64,000 bases of DNA from positions 1 through 64,000 of the forward strand of contig CAWANG010000051.1 in NCBI GenBank assembly GCA_963783175.1, read 5' to 3'. The stretch's first letter is position 1, and every line of letters begins with the position of its first letter. Shown in pieces: positions 27,237 through 39,318 of the stretch. Under the pieces are notes generated by a model. The model was not told the origin of the DNA. It worked only from the letters and a program-made list of their open reading frames with translations, and made no database searches. A program made the translations under genes and the position numbers. This DNA comes from Roseiarcus sp963783175 (GTDB lineage Bacteria; Pseudomonadota; Alphaproteobacteria; Rhizobiales; Beijerinckiaceae).

Positions 27237-29948
27237 CTAAGCCGCGAGCTGCCTGAGCACGTAGGGCAGGATGCCGTCGTTGCGGAAATATTCGAGCTCG
27301 TCGAGCGTGTCGATGCGGCACGTGAGCGGCACGCGGCTCATGCGGCCATCGGCATGCCTGATTTCAGCTTCAAGCTTCTGGCGCGGCTTCAGAGTTTCGC
27401 CGAGGCCGTGGATCGTCACCGTCTCGTCGCCCTCAAGCCCGAGCGAATTCCAGCTCGTCCCCTCCTCGAACACCAGCGGCAGCACGCCCATGCCGACGAG
27501 GTTCGAGCGGTGGATCCGCTCGAAGCTCTGCGCGATCACCGCCCTGACGCCAAGCAGCTTCGTGCCCTTGGCCGCCCAGTCGCGCGACGATCCGGTGCCG
27601 TATTCGCGCCCCGCAAACAACACCAGCGGAACCTTCTCCGCCTGATAAAGCATCGCGGCGTCATAGATCGCCATGCGCTCGCCCAAGGGCTGATGGATGG
27701 TGTAGCCGCCCTCGACCACGTTGCCGGCGTCGTCCTTCACCATCTGGTTCTTGATCCGGATATTGGCGAAGGTGCCGCGCATCATCACTTCATGGTTGCC
27801 GCGGCGGGTGCCGTACTGGTTGAAGTCGGCGGGCCTGACCTGATGCTCGACGAGATATTGGCCGGCCGGACTCGCCGCCTTGATCGAGCCGGCGGGAGAA
27901 ATGTGATCGGTGGTGATCGAATCGAGGAAAAGCGCGAGAATGTGGGCGTTCTCGATGTCCTGGACCGGCGCCGGCGTCTTCTTGAGGCCGTCGAAATAGG
28001 GCGGCTTCTGGACATAGGTCGAGCCGATGTCCCAGCCGTAGGTTAGGCCGGCAGGAACTTTGACCTTGCGCCAGTTGGCGTCGCCGTCGAACACGCTCGC
28101 ATATTTGGTCTTGAACATCTTGGCGTTGATGGTGCTGTCGACGAATTCTTCGATCTCGTCGGTCTTCGGCCAGATGTCGGCGAGATAGATCGCCTTGCCC
28201 TGCTTGTCGGCGCCGATCGGGTCGCGGGTGAGATCGACCTGCATCGAGCCGGCCAGCGCGTAGGCGATAACCAGCGGCGGCGAAGCAAGGTAATTGGCGC
28301 GCACGTCGGGATTGACCCGGCCCTCGAAGTTGCGGTTCCCGGACAGGACCGCCGCGGCGACTAGGTTGTGCTCGGCGATCGCCGCCGAAATCTCCGGCGC
28401 GAGCGGGCCGGAATTTCCGATGCAGGTGGTGCAGCCGAAACCGACGATGTTGAAGCCGAGCTTGTCGAGCGGCTTCTGCAGGTCGGCCTCCTTCAGGTAT
28501 TCCTGGACGACCTGGCTGCCGGGCGCGAGCGATGTCTTGACCCACGGCTTGACGGATAGACCCTTGCCGACGGCGTTGCGCGCCAGAAGGCCGGCAGCCA
28601 TCATCACGCTCGGGTTGGAAGTGTTGGTGCATGAGGTGATGGCGGCGATGACGACGTCGCCGTGGCCGAGATCGTAATTCGTCCCCTCGACCTTGTGGCG
28701 CTCGGCGACGCTGTCGCCCTGCCTGAACTCGCTGGTCATGGCGGCGGCGAAGCCGGCCTTGGCGTCGCTCAGGACTACGCGGTCCTGCGGCCGCTTGGGC
28801 CCGGCGAGCGAGGCCGTAACCTCGCCGAGGTTGAGCGCGAGCGTATCGGTAAAGACCGGATCGGGGGTCAGGCGGGTGCGGTAGGCGCCCTGAGCCTTGG
28901 CGTAAGCCTCGACCAAAGCCAGCCGCGACGGTTTGCGGCCGGTGGTCTTGAGGTAGGTCAGCGCCTGGGCGTCGATCGGGAACAGGCCGCAGGTCGCGCC
29001 ATATTCCGGCGCCATATTGGCGAGCGTCGCGCGATCGGCGACCGTCATCGCGTTGAGGCCCGAGCCGTAGAACTCGACGAATTTGCCGACCACCCCCTTC
29101 TTGCGCAGCATCTGAGTCACGGTCAGCACGAGATCGGTCGCGGTCACGCCCTCGCGCAATTCGCCGTCCAGCTTGAAGCCGATCACCTCCGGCAGCAGCA
29201 TCGACAGCGGCTGGCCGAGCATGGCGGCTTCCGCCTCGATCCCTCCGACACCCCAGCCGAGCACGGCCAAGCCGTTGACCATGGTGGTGTGGCTGTCGGT
29301 GCCGACCAGGGTGTCGGGAAAGGCGACTTCGACCATCTTGCCGTCGCGCTTCTCCTTCGCCGTCCACACGGTCTGGGCGAGATATTCGAGATTGACCTGA
29401 TGGCAGATGCCGGTACCGGGTGGCACGACGCGGAAGTTGGAGAAGGCCTGCTGGCCCCACTTCAAAAACCGGTAGCGCTCCTGGTTCTGCTCGTATTCGC
29501 GGGTCACGTTCTGCGCCAGCGACTTGCCGGTGCCGAAATAATCGACGACCACCGAATGGTCGATGACGAGGTCGACCGGGACCAGCGGGTTGATCATGTC
29601 GGGATCGCCGTCGAGCGCGACCATTGCGTCGCGCATCGCGGCGAGATCGACGACCGCCGGCACCCCGGTGAAATCCTGCATCAAGACGCGGGCCGGACGG
29701 AAGGTGATCTCGTGCTCCTTCTTGCCGCGATTGCCGGTCCATGCGGCGACCGCCTCGATATCCTCCTTCTTGACGCTGCGTCCGTCCTCGTTGCGCAGCA
29801 GGTTTTCGAGCACGATCTTGAGTGAGAACGGAAGCTGCGAGACGCCGGCGAGCCCGTTCTTCTCCGCCGTCTTTAGCGAGTAAATCTCATAAGCCTTCGC
29901 CCCGACGGTGAGCGTCTTGCGGCATTTGAAACTGTCGAGGCTGGCCAT
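27237..29948 (-). CDS. acnA: Aconitate hydratase A
   Basis: A 903-residue [4Fe-4S] enzyme interconverting citrate and isocitrate in the TCA cycle. Cluster cysteines are in AITSCTNTSNPSV and GFGCTTCIGNSGP. The DSHTTMVNGLAVLGWGVGG segment and the C-terminal swivelling domain with FAGREYGTGSSRDWAAKG are as in the AcnA/IRP branch. The gene is divergent from ccmA, with a 120-base shared promoter region, an arrangement common in Rhizobiales. Confidence 0.97.
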   Translation of the reverse strand: MASLDSFKCRKTLTVGAKAYEIYSLKTAEKNGLAGVSQLPFSLKIVLENLLRNEDGRSVKKEDIEAVAAWTGNRGKKEHEITFRPARVLMQDFTGVPAVVDLAAMRDAMVALDGDPDMINPLVPVDLVIDHSVVVDYFGTGKSLAQNVTREYEQNQERYRFLKWGQQAFSNFRVVPPGTGICHQVNLEYLAQTVWTAKEKRDGKMVEVAFPDTLVGTDSHTTMVNGLAVLGWGVGGIEAEAAMLGQPLSMLLPEVIGFKLDGELREGVTATDLVLTVTQMLRKKGVVGKFVEFYGSGLNAMTVADRATLANMAPEYGATCGLFPIDAQALTYLKTTGRKPSRLALVEAYAKAQGAYRTRLTPDPVFTDTLALNLGEVTASLAGPKRPQDRVVLSDAKAGFAAAMTSEFRQGDSVAERHKVEGTNYDLGHGDVVIAAITSCTNTSNPSVMMAAGLLARNAVGKGLSVKPWVKTSLAPGSQVVQEYLKEADLQKPLDKLGFNIVGFGCTTCIGNSGPLAPEISAAIAEHNLVAAAVLSGNRNFEGRVNPDVRANYLASPPLVIAYALAGSMQVDLTRDPIGADKQGKAIYLADIWPKTDEIEEFVDSTINAKMFKTKYASVFDGDANWRKVKVPAGLTYGWDIGSTYVQKPPYFDGLKKTPAPVQDIENAHILALFLDSITTDHISPAGSIKAASPAGQYLVEHQVRPADFNQYGTRRGNHEVMMRGTFANIRIKNQMVKDDAGNVVEGGYTIHQPLGERMAIYDAAMLYQAEKVPLVLFAGREYGTGSSRDWAAKGTKLLGVRAVIAQSFERIHRSNLVGMGVLPLVFEEGTSWNSLGLEGDETVTIHGLGETLKPRQKLEAEIRHADGRMSRVPLTCRIDTLDELEYFRNDGILPYVLRQLAA

Positions 29949-30068
29949 GCGAGCGCTCCCGGGGCAGGCGTTTGTGAGGGGTGCGCATTTTATAGATATA
30001 TTGGGCGGGGCAGGCTACACAAACTATCGTCTTAAGCGCGCAGGATCGCGACGGGGCTTCAGGGGACG

Positions 30069-30692
30069 ATGCGCCTCAGCGCGTGGGATTTGACGATCGA
30101 GCGCGGCGGGCGGCGGATAGTCGTCGGACTTTCGTTTACGGCGGACGAGGGCGCCGCCCTCATCGTGACCGGGCCGAATGGGGCGGGAAAATCGAGCCTG
30201 TTGCGCGCGCTTTGCGGCTTTCTGCCGCTTGAACGCGGCGGCTTTGCGCTCGAAGGCGCCGACGCCGAGCGCTCGCTCGGCGAGCAGGCGCATTATCTCG
30301 GCCACGCCGACGGCGTCAAAGGCGCGCTGACCGCGGGCGAGAATCTCGCCTTCGCCGCTGCGATGCTCGGCGGCCAATCCTCGCGCGACGCCGGGCGCGC
30401 GGCGCTGGCGCAGGTGGGCCTCGCGCATGCGATCGATTTCCCCGCGCGCCTGCTTTCGGCCGGGCAGAGACGGCGCGTGGCGCTCGCCCGTCTCCTGACC
30501 GCCGACCGCCGCTTATGGCTGCTCGACGAGCCAGCGACCGCGCTCGACGCCGCCGCCCAGGCCGCGCTTAAGGCCATCATGCAGACGCACTTGCGCGGCG
30601 GCGGCATCATCGTCGCCGCAGCCCATGCGCCGCTTGGGCTCGAGGGCGCGCGAGAGTTGAGGCTCGGCGCAACCGAAGGGACGGCGGCGTGA
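30069..30692 (+). CDS. ccmA: Cytochrome c biogenesis ABC transporter, ATP-binding protein CcmA
   Basis: A 207-residue ABC ATPase with Walker A GPNGAGKSS, signature LSAGQRRRVALARL and Walker B LWLLDEPATALD. CcmA powers release of holo-CcmE from the CcmBCD complex during cytochrome c maturation. It is followed by ccmB after a hairpin-rich 159-base gap rather than the usual short spacing. The remaining ccmCDG genes are about 9 kb away. Confidence 0.93.
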   Translation: MRLSAWDLTIERGGRRIVVGLSFTADEGAALIVTGPNGAGKSSLLRALCGFLPLERGGFALEGADAERSLGEQAHYLGHADGVKGALTAGENLAFAAAMLGGQSSRDAGRAALAQVGLAHAIDFPARLLSAGQRRRVALARLLTADRRLWLLDEPATALDAAAQAALKAIMQTHLRGGGIIVAAAHAPLGLEGARELRLGATEGTAA

Positions 30693-30712
30693 GATCCAGG
30701 CCCTCACCCCAG

Positions 30713-30843
30713 CCCTCTCCCGCAAGCGGGAGAGGGGGCGCGCGTTCCCTTCTCCCGCATCAGGGCGTTCGCAAGACCGCCCACGTCTCGGCTGGCTACG
30801 CGGGAGAAGGCGGCCCGAACGGCCGGATCGAGGCCGGATGAGC
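30713..30843. repeat. Hairpin-rich intergenic repeat between ccmA and ccmB
   Basis: Begins with an 11-base perfect stem CCCTCTCCCGC/GCGGGAGAGGG around an AA loop (30713-30736). A second long-range pair follows, TTCTCCCGC with GCGGGAGAA, then GGCCGGATCGAGGCCGGATG. The 3' part (CGGGAGAAGG...GCCGGATGAG) recurs at 50236-50269, so this looks like a REP-type extragenic element. It could reduce ccmB transcription. Confidence 0.7.
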
Positions 30844-30851
30844 GACCGCGC

Positions 30852-31520
30852 ATGACCTCCGCCGTCGCCCTCTTCGTCCGCGAGTGGCGCATTGCCCGCC
30901 GGATCGGCGGCGGCGCGTCGGTCGGCGCCGTCTTCTTTCTCATCCTGGTCGCGATCATGCCGTTCGCGCTCGGGCCCGACCTCAATCTGCTGGCGCGGCT
31001 CGGCCCGGCAATTCTGTGGATCGCGGCGCTGCTCGCGACCCTGCTTGGGCTCGACCGGCTGTTCCAGGCCGACCACGAAGACGGTTCGCTTGATCTTCTC
31101 GTCAACGGGTCGCTGCCGCTCGAACTCGCGGTGCTGATCAAATGCGCCGCCCACTGGACCGCGAGCGCGCTGCCGCTCGTCGTCGTGAGCCCGCTCTTCG
31201 GGCTGATGCTGGGGATGACACCGCTGCCGCTCGTGCTGGTCGCGGCGACACTCTTAGCCGGCACGCCGGCGCTCACCATGATCGGGGCGATCGGCGCGGC
31301 GCTCACCGTGTCGCTCAGGCGCGGCGGACTCCTGATGGCGGTTCTGGTGCTGCCCCTGACGATTCCCGTGCTGATCTTCGGCGTCGCAGCGGCCTCGGCC
31401 GCAAGCGGCGGCGCGGCGCCCTTCCTTCCCCCGTTCCTGGCGCTTTGCGCGCTGTCGCTGTTCGCCATCGCGGCCGCGCCCTTCGCCGCCGCGGCGGCGC
31501 TGAGGCAGGTGCGGGAGTAG
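30852..31520 (+). CDS. ccmB: Haem exporter membrane protein CcmB
   Basis: A 222-residue protein with six hydrophobic segments and the CcmB pattern: REWRIARRIGG at the start, LLGLDRLFQADHEDGSLDLL after the second helix, and GAALTVSLRRGGLL before the fifth. It is the membrane partner of CcmA. It ends only 34 bases before the stop of the convergent, IS-interrupted gene, which marks the boundary where the ccm operon is split. Confidence 0.93.
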   Translation: MTSAVALFVREWRIARRIGGGASVGAVFFLILVAIMPFALGPDLNLLARLGPAILWIAALLATLLGLDRLFQADHEDGSLDLLVNGSLPLELAVLIKCAAHWTASALPLVVVSPLFGLMLGMTPLPLVLVAATLLAGTPALTMIGAIGAALTVSLRRGGLLMAVLVLPLTIPVLIFGVAAASAASGGAAPFLPPFLALCALSLFAIAAAPFAAAAALRQVRE

Positions 31521-33663
31521 GCATGCGAGCGCGCTTTGCCGGATTCCTGCAATTCACTTAAAAAAAGGTATCACTGGTTCGAGCCACGCATACATCTGCG
31601 GGTAATGTCCGATGAGCCACGATGCGAGCGTCGGCTCCGCGACAGCGGCCCCCCCGAGGCTGACGGTCGCGTACACCGCTCTCTTCAGCAGCTTGACGAC
31701 ATCCTCACCCGCCTTTCGGGATTCTTTGCGTAGTCTCTCATCGGCTCCTTCACCAAATTCTTTCGCATAGGAGCCGGCCTTCTTCCCTGCAAAGCTAGTT
31801 ACGACAAGCGCGCTCTCCGCGATGCGCTTCAACGTATTGTTGACGCTTTCGAGCACATCTTGTGCCAACAGTTCGTTGCCCAGCTCAATCGGACCAGGCC
31901 GCGCCTCATTGCGCCGGGCAGCGTCCGCTAGCTCCGCGGATAGGTCGCGGAGCGCGTCGGGAAGCACGAGGTCGACGACGGTCGAGTTTTCACGCGCCCG
32001 CAGGACATCGGAAAGCGTTTCAGCCACTTTCGAAATATCTTGTGCCTCCCCAGCGGACACCTTTTCGATCGAAGGCTCTCGGGCGAAATCCACCCACTTT
32101 GGAAAGCGGCGCAACGTCCGCTCGAAAGCGAGTGTCATCGAGGTGTAGCGCGCGGCAACAACTTCCGGCCAGGACTCCGCGACGATTTTCGAATAGCCTT
32201 TCAGCTCATCGTATTCGTGACCAAGGCGGAAGAGCGCGATTTGACTGGGGCGCTTTCTGGGGATGCTTCCCGAGATTTCGTTGAGCCGTTGGACGATGCG
32301 TCTGTCGATGTTGCTCTCGTCGCCCGCAGCTTTCGCCAACTCTGCAAGACTTTGTGCGAGCGCCTTCAAAGCTGCAGGAATCGTTTGCCCAGAAAGAGTC
32401 GCCATGGCGGCCGTTTTAGGCAGAGTGAGACGACCGGATTTGAATATTGGCTCGATGGCGGCCGATCGGAGCGCAGGGATGTACGGAGGCGAGATTCGGA
32501 CTGAAACAGGGCCTGCAGAGGCGGTGGCGCTAGCCCCAAGAATATTCCCCACCGCAAAGGACGCGGCGCCGGCGGTGGGATGCGATGTCCCTGACGACAC
32601 CGACTCGATCAGTCTCCTTATCTCGGAATTTGCCTCCCACGCAGTTGCGCCCGGCGAGACGTTGCGAATGTAATTCACGTAGGCGAGCTCAACCTCTTGC
32701 GATCGCATGCGACCGTCGAGACGCAATTCGTACCAGTCGATCCACACGTCCCAGCCTTCCTCTGCAAATTGAAGACACTCTTTAAGAGTCTCCCATTGCT
32801 CGCCGATGTATGCGGGCGGATCGCCTCCCGACCAAAGTTCAATCTGGCCAAGCTGGTCCGGTCGAACGCCGGGAACGATGTCTGACTTGTCGCTTGCGTT
32901 CGCTTGTTCGAAGATGACCGGTAAGGAAGTGTCGCTACTAGCGGCGGCAATTGCCTCCTTGGCTCTTGCCAGCGCCGCATATGCGCGAGCGCCAGCGACT
33001 GTCGGACTTTCGCTACCCGCGGAAAATGCCGCTTCGGCGGATGCATTGCCGACAAGGCGCGGCGCTAGCGCGGAAGGCTCAGCGTAAGCAGGAATATCGC
33101 GGGCAGCCGCAACACACCAACCCCCTCCAACGAGACTCGGAAACTCAGTCCTGGCCCAAGCCACAGCCAACCCACGAAAAACGGACAGAACAAATCTAGA
33201 TTTATTTCTGTCTCCTATTCTATCGGTGTCATTTGCTAGGAGCGGCACGACGCGGAGCGCTGCGCGGGTTGCAAGGATTGGTTCGAAACTTGGTTGATCT
33301 TGCGGCGCGCTCGAGTTTGCTACGGGCGAATGGTCCGCGATCAAGCGCTTGATCTCGGCGTTCACGGCGGCCGGACCCTGCTGCCAGATTTTGTCCGAGA
33401 TTGTAGCGCGGGCAACTTCGAGCGCTTCGTTCGGCGGATGACTGACATCACCAGCGAGCCGTGCCTCGTACCATTCAGTCCAGACCTCCCAGCCATCGCT
33501 GGCGGCTACTAGAGCGGATCTGGGGTCGCTCCAGGCGGTCCTGGCCCACTCAGGCCCTCGATTCGGCCAAAGGGGCAACCCCAAGAGTTCCACGGCGGAT
33601 TTGCCGACGTCGATCATTTCGGCATCGACGGAAGATGCATGAGCGGCGGCGAAGGCGGAACTA

Positions 33664-34809
33664 GTGGATCGCGTCTGACATTTGAATCCCGAGGGGGATT
33701 CCTGGCGGACTCGCGGCGTGCGGGTCTGCGGCATGCGCCCTGGGATTTCCATTTCCGTCACGCCCGCCGACCTTGATCGGCTCCGCACTCTGGTCAAGGA
33801 CCGCAACGCGCCGCAGAAGCATGTCTGGCGGGCGCAGATCATATTGCTAAGCGCCGAGAGCGCCGGGACGAACGCGATCATTCGCGCGACCGGCAAGTCC
33901 AAGACCTGCGTCTGGCGCTGGCAAGAGCGTTTCGCCGCTGAAGGCGTGGACGGACTTCTGCGCGACAAGACGCGGCCTTCGCGCATCCCGAAGCTCGATC
34001 GCTCGGTCGCCGAGCGCGTCGTCGCGCTGACCATGGAGACGCCGCCGCACGAAGCGACGCATTGGACCGGTTCGGCAATGGCCGGGGCGGCCCGTGTCAG
34101 TGTCAGCTCCGTGCAGCGCATCTGGCGCGCGCACGGGCTCCAGCCGCACCAGGTCCGGCAGTTCAAGCTGTCCAATGACCCGGCATTCGTGGAGAAGCTG
34201 CGCGACATCGTCGGGCTCTATGTGGATCCGCCGGCGCACGCGGTCGTGCTCAGCGTCGACGAGAAGAGCCAAATCCAGGCGCTCGACCGAACCCAGCCCG
34301 GCCTGCCGCTCAAGAAAGGCCGCGCCGGAACCATGACTCACGACTACAAGCGGAACGGGACGACCACCCTGTTTGCGGCGATGAACGTGCTCGACGGAAC
34401 CGTCATCGGCCGCAACATGCAGCGCCACCGGCATCAGGAGTTCATCCGCTTCCTCAACGCCGTCGAGCGCGAAGTCCCCGCCGGCAAGACAGTCCATGCG
34501 ATCCTGGACAACTACGCCGCCCATAAGCATCCGGTCGTGCGACGGTGGCTTGCGCGCCATCTGCGCTGGACGTTCCACTTCACCCCGACCTCGTCCTCAT
34601 GGCTCAACGCCGTCGAGGGCTTCTTCGCCATCCTGACCAAGCGGAGTCTCAAGCGCGGCGTGTTCCGATCCGTCACAGACCTCCACGCCGCCATCAACCG
34701 CTTCCTCGACGATCACAACACCCACTCGAAGCCGTTCCAATGGGTCGCCGACCCCGACAAAATCGTCGCCGCCGTCAGACGTGGGCATCAGGCGTTAGAT
34801 TCAATCCAC
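33664..34809 (+). mobile_element. IS630-family insertion sequence, complete
   Basis: About 1146 bases flanked by TA on each side (33662-33663 and 34810-34811), the usual IS630/Tc1-mariner target duplication. Terminal inverted repeats GTGGATCGCGTCTGAC (left) and GTGGATTGAATCTAAC (right, complement) match at 12 of 16 positions. It carries one intact transposase. It is inserted in the opposite orientation to the interrupted host gene. Confidence 0.9.
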
Positions 34810-34812
34810 TAG
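33733..34812 (+). CDS. IS630-family transposase (DDE)
   Basis: A 359-residue transposase with an N-terminal helix-turn-helix (ATGKSKTCVWRWQERFAAEG) and a DDE catalytic core: Asp in VVLSVDEKSQIQ, Asp in HAILDNYAAHKHP and Glu in SSWLNAVEGFF. ATG 33733 begins just before the conserved ISVTPADLDRL; a TTG at 33682 in the same frame is possible. The stop codon TAG is made from the duplicated TA plus the next host base, so the reading frame ends exactly at the element border. Confidence 0.93.
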   Translation: MRPGISISVTPADLDRLRTLVKDRNAPQKHVWRAQIILLSAESAGTNAIIRATGKSKTCVWRWQERFAAEGVDGLLRDKTRPSRIPKLDRSVAERVVALTMETPPHEATHWTGSAMAGAARVSVSSVQRIWRAHGLQPHQVRQFKLSNDPAFVEKLRDIVGLYVDPPAHAVVLSVDEKSQIQALDRTQPGLPLKKGRAGTMTHDYKRNGTTTLFAAMNVLDGTVIGRNMQRHRHQEFIRFLNAVEREVPAGKTVHAILDNYAAHKHPVVRRWLARHLRWTFHFTPTSSSWLNAVEGFFAILTKRSLKRGVFRSVTDLHAAINRFLDDHNTHSKPFQWVADPDKIVAAVRRGHQALDSIH

Positions 34813-35388
34813 TTCCTGGGGGAACGTACGCGGCGTAAGCAGCATGGATAGAGTAAGCTTCGGTGGCTAAAGCCGCAGCAGCGGCACCGGCGTCCGCGGC
34901 GACATGGGCCGCCGCTTGTACTTCCGCAGCGGCTCCCGCTGCCGCGGCGGCGGGGTAGGCAGTCGCGGCCGGGGCGCGAAACTCACTAACGTGTGCAGGA
35001 TATTTGCCCGCGACCCAGGCTAGCGCTACAGCCCGGAGACTCGGCGACACTAGGTCCGTCAAAATATCGCGCGGCTTCCGCCTACTTTGACCAAGCTCTC
35101 GGACTAACAACGGCGTGATACGCAGCGTTGCTCGTGCGGCAAAGGCAAGGCAAACCTCACGCTGCCGCCCTGCGGGCTTGATCGCATCGAGCCAGCGCTC
35201 TACCGCGTCTCGATCCGAAAAATCAACCATCGCTCCGGCTCACTCCGATGAATTCTCAACCTGACAGCGGCCTTCCGGCGGCGCAAGCGTGATAGCCTTG
35301 GAGTCACGTGATTTGACAGCTCCGCAACATCGCGCGCTACTCGTAAACCAAGAACGGCCCGGGGCCGCCGATTTCGAGGCGAGGAAAC

Positions 35389-36784
35389 ATGAACGACGGC
35401 GGAGCGGCGCGGGTCAGCGCCGGAGCGATTTCGGCCCGCATCGACCGGCTGCCGGCGACGCGCACGATCTGGACGATCGTCGTGCTGCTCGGCTTCGGCA
35501 TGTTCTTCGAGCTCTACGACCTCCTGTTCTCGGCTTATGTCGCGCCGAGCCTGGTCAAATCGGGCGTGCTGACCGCCACGACCGCCGGCCTCTTCGGCAC
35601 GACCGGCGTCGCGAGCTTCATCGCTGCCCTGTTCACTGGCCTCTTTATCGGAACAATCTTATGCGGCTTTCTCGCCGACCGGTTCGGCCGCCGGGCGATC
35701 TTCACCTGGTCGCTTATCTGGTACTCGGCGGCGAACATCATGGTTGCGCTGCAGAGCGACGCCGCCGGCCTCAATTTCTGGCGCCTCGTCTCCGGCATCG
35801 GCCTCGGCGTCGAGATGGTGACCATCGGCGCCTACTTGAGCGAGCTCGCGCCCAAGGCAATTCGCGGGCGCGCCTTCGCGGTCAACCAGGCGATCGGCTT
35901 CATCTGCGTGCCGGTCGATCTCGTTCCTCGCCTATATGCTGGTGCCGACGGCGCCGCTCGGGATCGAGGGCTGGCGCTGGGTGGTGCTGATCGGAGCGCT
36001 GGCGGCGCCGGTCGTCGTCTATTTGCGCCTCGGCCTGCCGGAAAGCCCGCGCTGGCTCGCCAAGCACGGCAGACTCGACGAAGCGGATCGCGTCTTGAGC
36101 GGCATCGAGGCCAAGGTCGAGGCCGAGTACGGCCGGCCCTTGCCCCCGCCCGGTCCCGAGGAGCCAGTCTCGCCAGCGAGCCGCTTTGTCGATCTCTGGG
36201 CTCCGGGCGTGCGCAGCCGCGTCATCCTGATGAGCGTCTTCAACGTCTTCCAGACCATCGGATTTTACGGCTTCAACAATTGGGTGCCCTCGCTGCTCGT
36301 CAAGCAGGGGATCACGGTCTCGACCAGCCTCGGCTATACGACCGTGATCGCGCTTGCGGCGCCCATCGGGCCGCTCGCCGGGTTCTTTCTCGGCGACCGG
36401 CTCGAGCGCAAATGGATCATCGTTGCGTCGGCGGGGGCCATTCTCGTCTGCGGCCTCATTTTCGGGCAAACGCGCGATTCGGCGCTCATCATCGCGATGG
36501 GAGTCGCGCTGACGCTTAGCGCCAACATCATGTCGTTCAGCTTCCACGCCTACCAGCAGGAGCTGTTTCCGACCGGCATCCGCGCCCGCGCCGCGGGTTT
36601 CGTCTATTCGTGGAGCCGGCTCTCGGTGATCTTCTCGTCCTTTATCATCGCCTTCATCCTGAACGCTTCCGGCGCGTTCGGCGTCTTCGTCTTCATCGCC
36701 GCGGCGATGGGCGTCGTGATGGCGACGATCGGCATCTTCGGGCCGCGCACGACCAATCTGGCGCTCGAAGAGATCTCCAGGTGA
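35389..36784 (+). CDS. MFS transporter, one frameshift
   Basis: A twelve-helix major facilitator protein of about 465 residues when repaired. N-terminal features are GFGMFFELYDLLFSAYVAPS and the loop GFLADRFGRRAIF; the second half has LPESPRWLAKHGRLDEAD and GDRLERKW. This resembles the sugar/aromatic-acid H+ symporter branch; the substrate is unknown. The frame breaks at 35917-35920, where four bases (GATC) stand in place of one codon between CVPV and SFLAYMLVP. A one-base insertion explains it. It lies between the interrupted repeat-module gene and katG, within the DNA that splits the ccm genes. Confidence 0.85.
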
Positions 36785-36927
36785 ATGCCGCACGCCGGCG
36801 CCGTCCGGAGGCTGGAATCCGCGCTTTCGCGGGGATAGCGCGTCGCGCTTTTTGCCATGCCTGCGAAAGCGGAACCCAGCAGGACAAGTCAATTCGAATG
36901 TCGTTTGCCGCGCTCGCGCAGATACGC

Positions 36928-36961
36928 AAAAAAGACCGCGCGGGACAGCGCCCGCGCGGCC
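36928..36961 (-). terminator. Intrinsic terminator of katG
   Basis: On the minus strand a perfect 9-base stem (CCGCGCGGG/CCCGCGCGG, 36936-36959) is followed by TC and six T residues, 33 bases beyond the katG stop codon. Confidence 0.88.
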
Positions 36962-36993
36962 TGCTTGTGCGAAGAGGCGGCGCCTCCGGCGCC

Positions 36994-39199
<2,206 letters not shown>

Positions 39200-39318
39200 T
39201 GTCTCCCTCCTCCAATTCGGTCGGCGATATTCGCTTGGGCGAGGCATTAGCGCGCGATTGACGATTGTTCAAATCGATTGTTTCTTATGGCGCTATCGTT
39301 AAGCCCTATCAGGCCGCC

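Larger units (their letters stand above)
31554..35230 (-). pseudogene. Large protein with a duplicated helical module, interrupted by an IS630-type element
   Basis: A minus-strand gene starting at ATG 35230 and ending at 31554, split by the IS at 33664-34809. Removing the IS and one TA gives a continuous frame through YVPPGTSSAFAAAH. The protein has two related modules. Each has a helix like RAALRVVPLL, an AW...FP segment, an Ala-rich stretch, then a Trp-rich unit (EGWDVWIDWYELRLDG in one, DGWEVWTEWYEARLAG in the other) ending in NAEIKRLIA or NSEIRRLIE. The C-terminal ~250 residues are helical and end with a short hydrophobic tail. The frame on both sides of the IS is intact, so the insertion is recent. 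No function is recognised. Confidence 0.8.

Noticed and set aside
39200..39318. A possible OxyR site (CTATC half-sites) between katG and oxyR
   Set aside because: Two CTATC-like half-sites are present but spacing does not match the ATAG-N7-CTAT pattern well enough to call an operator.
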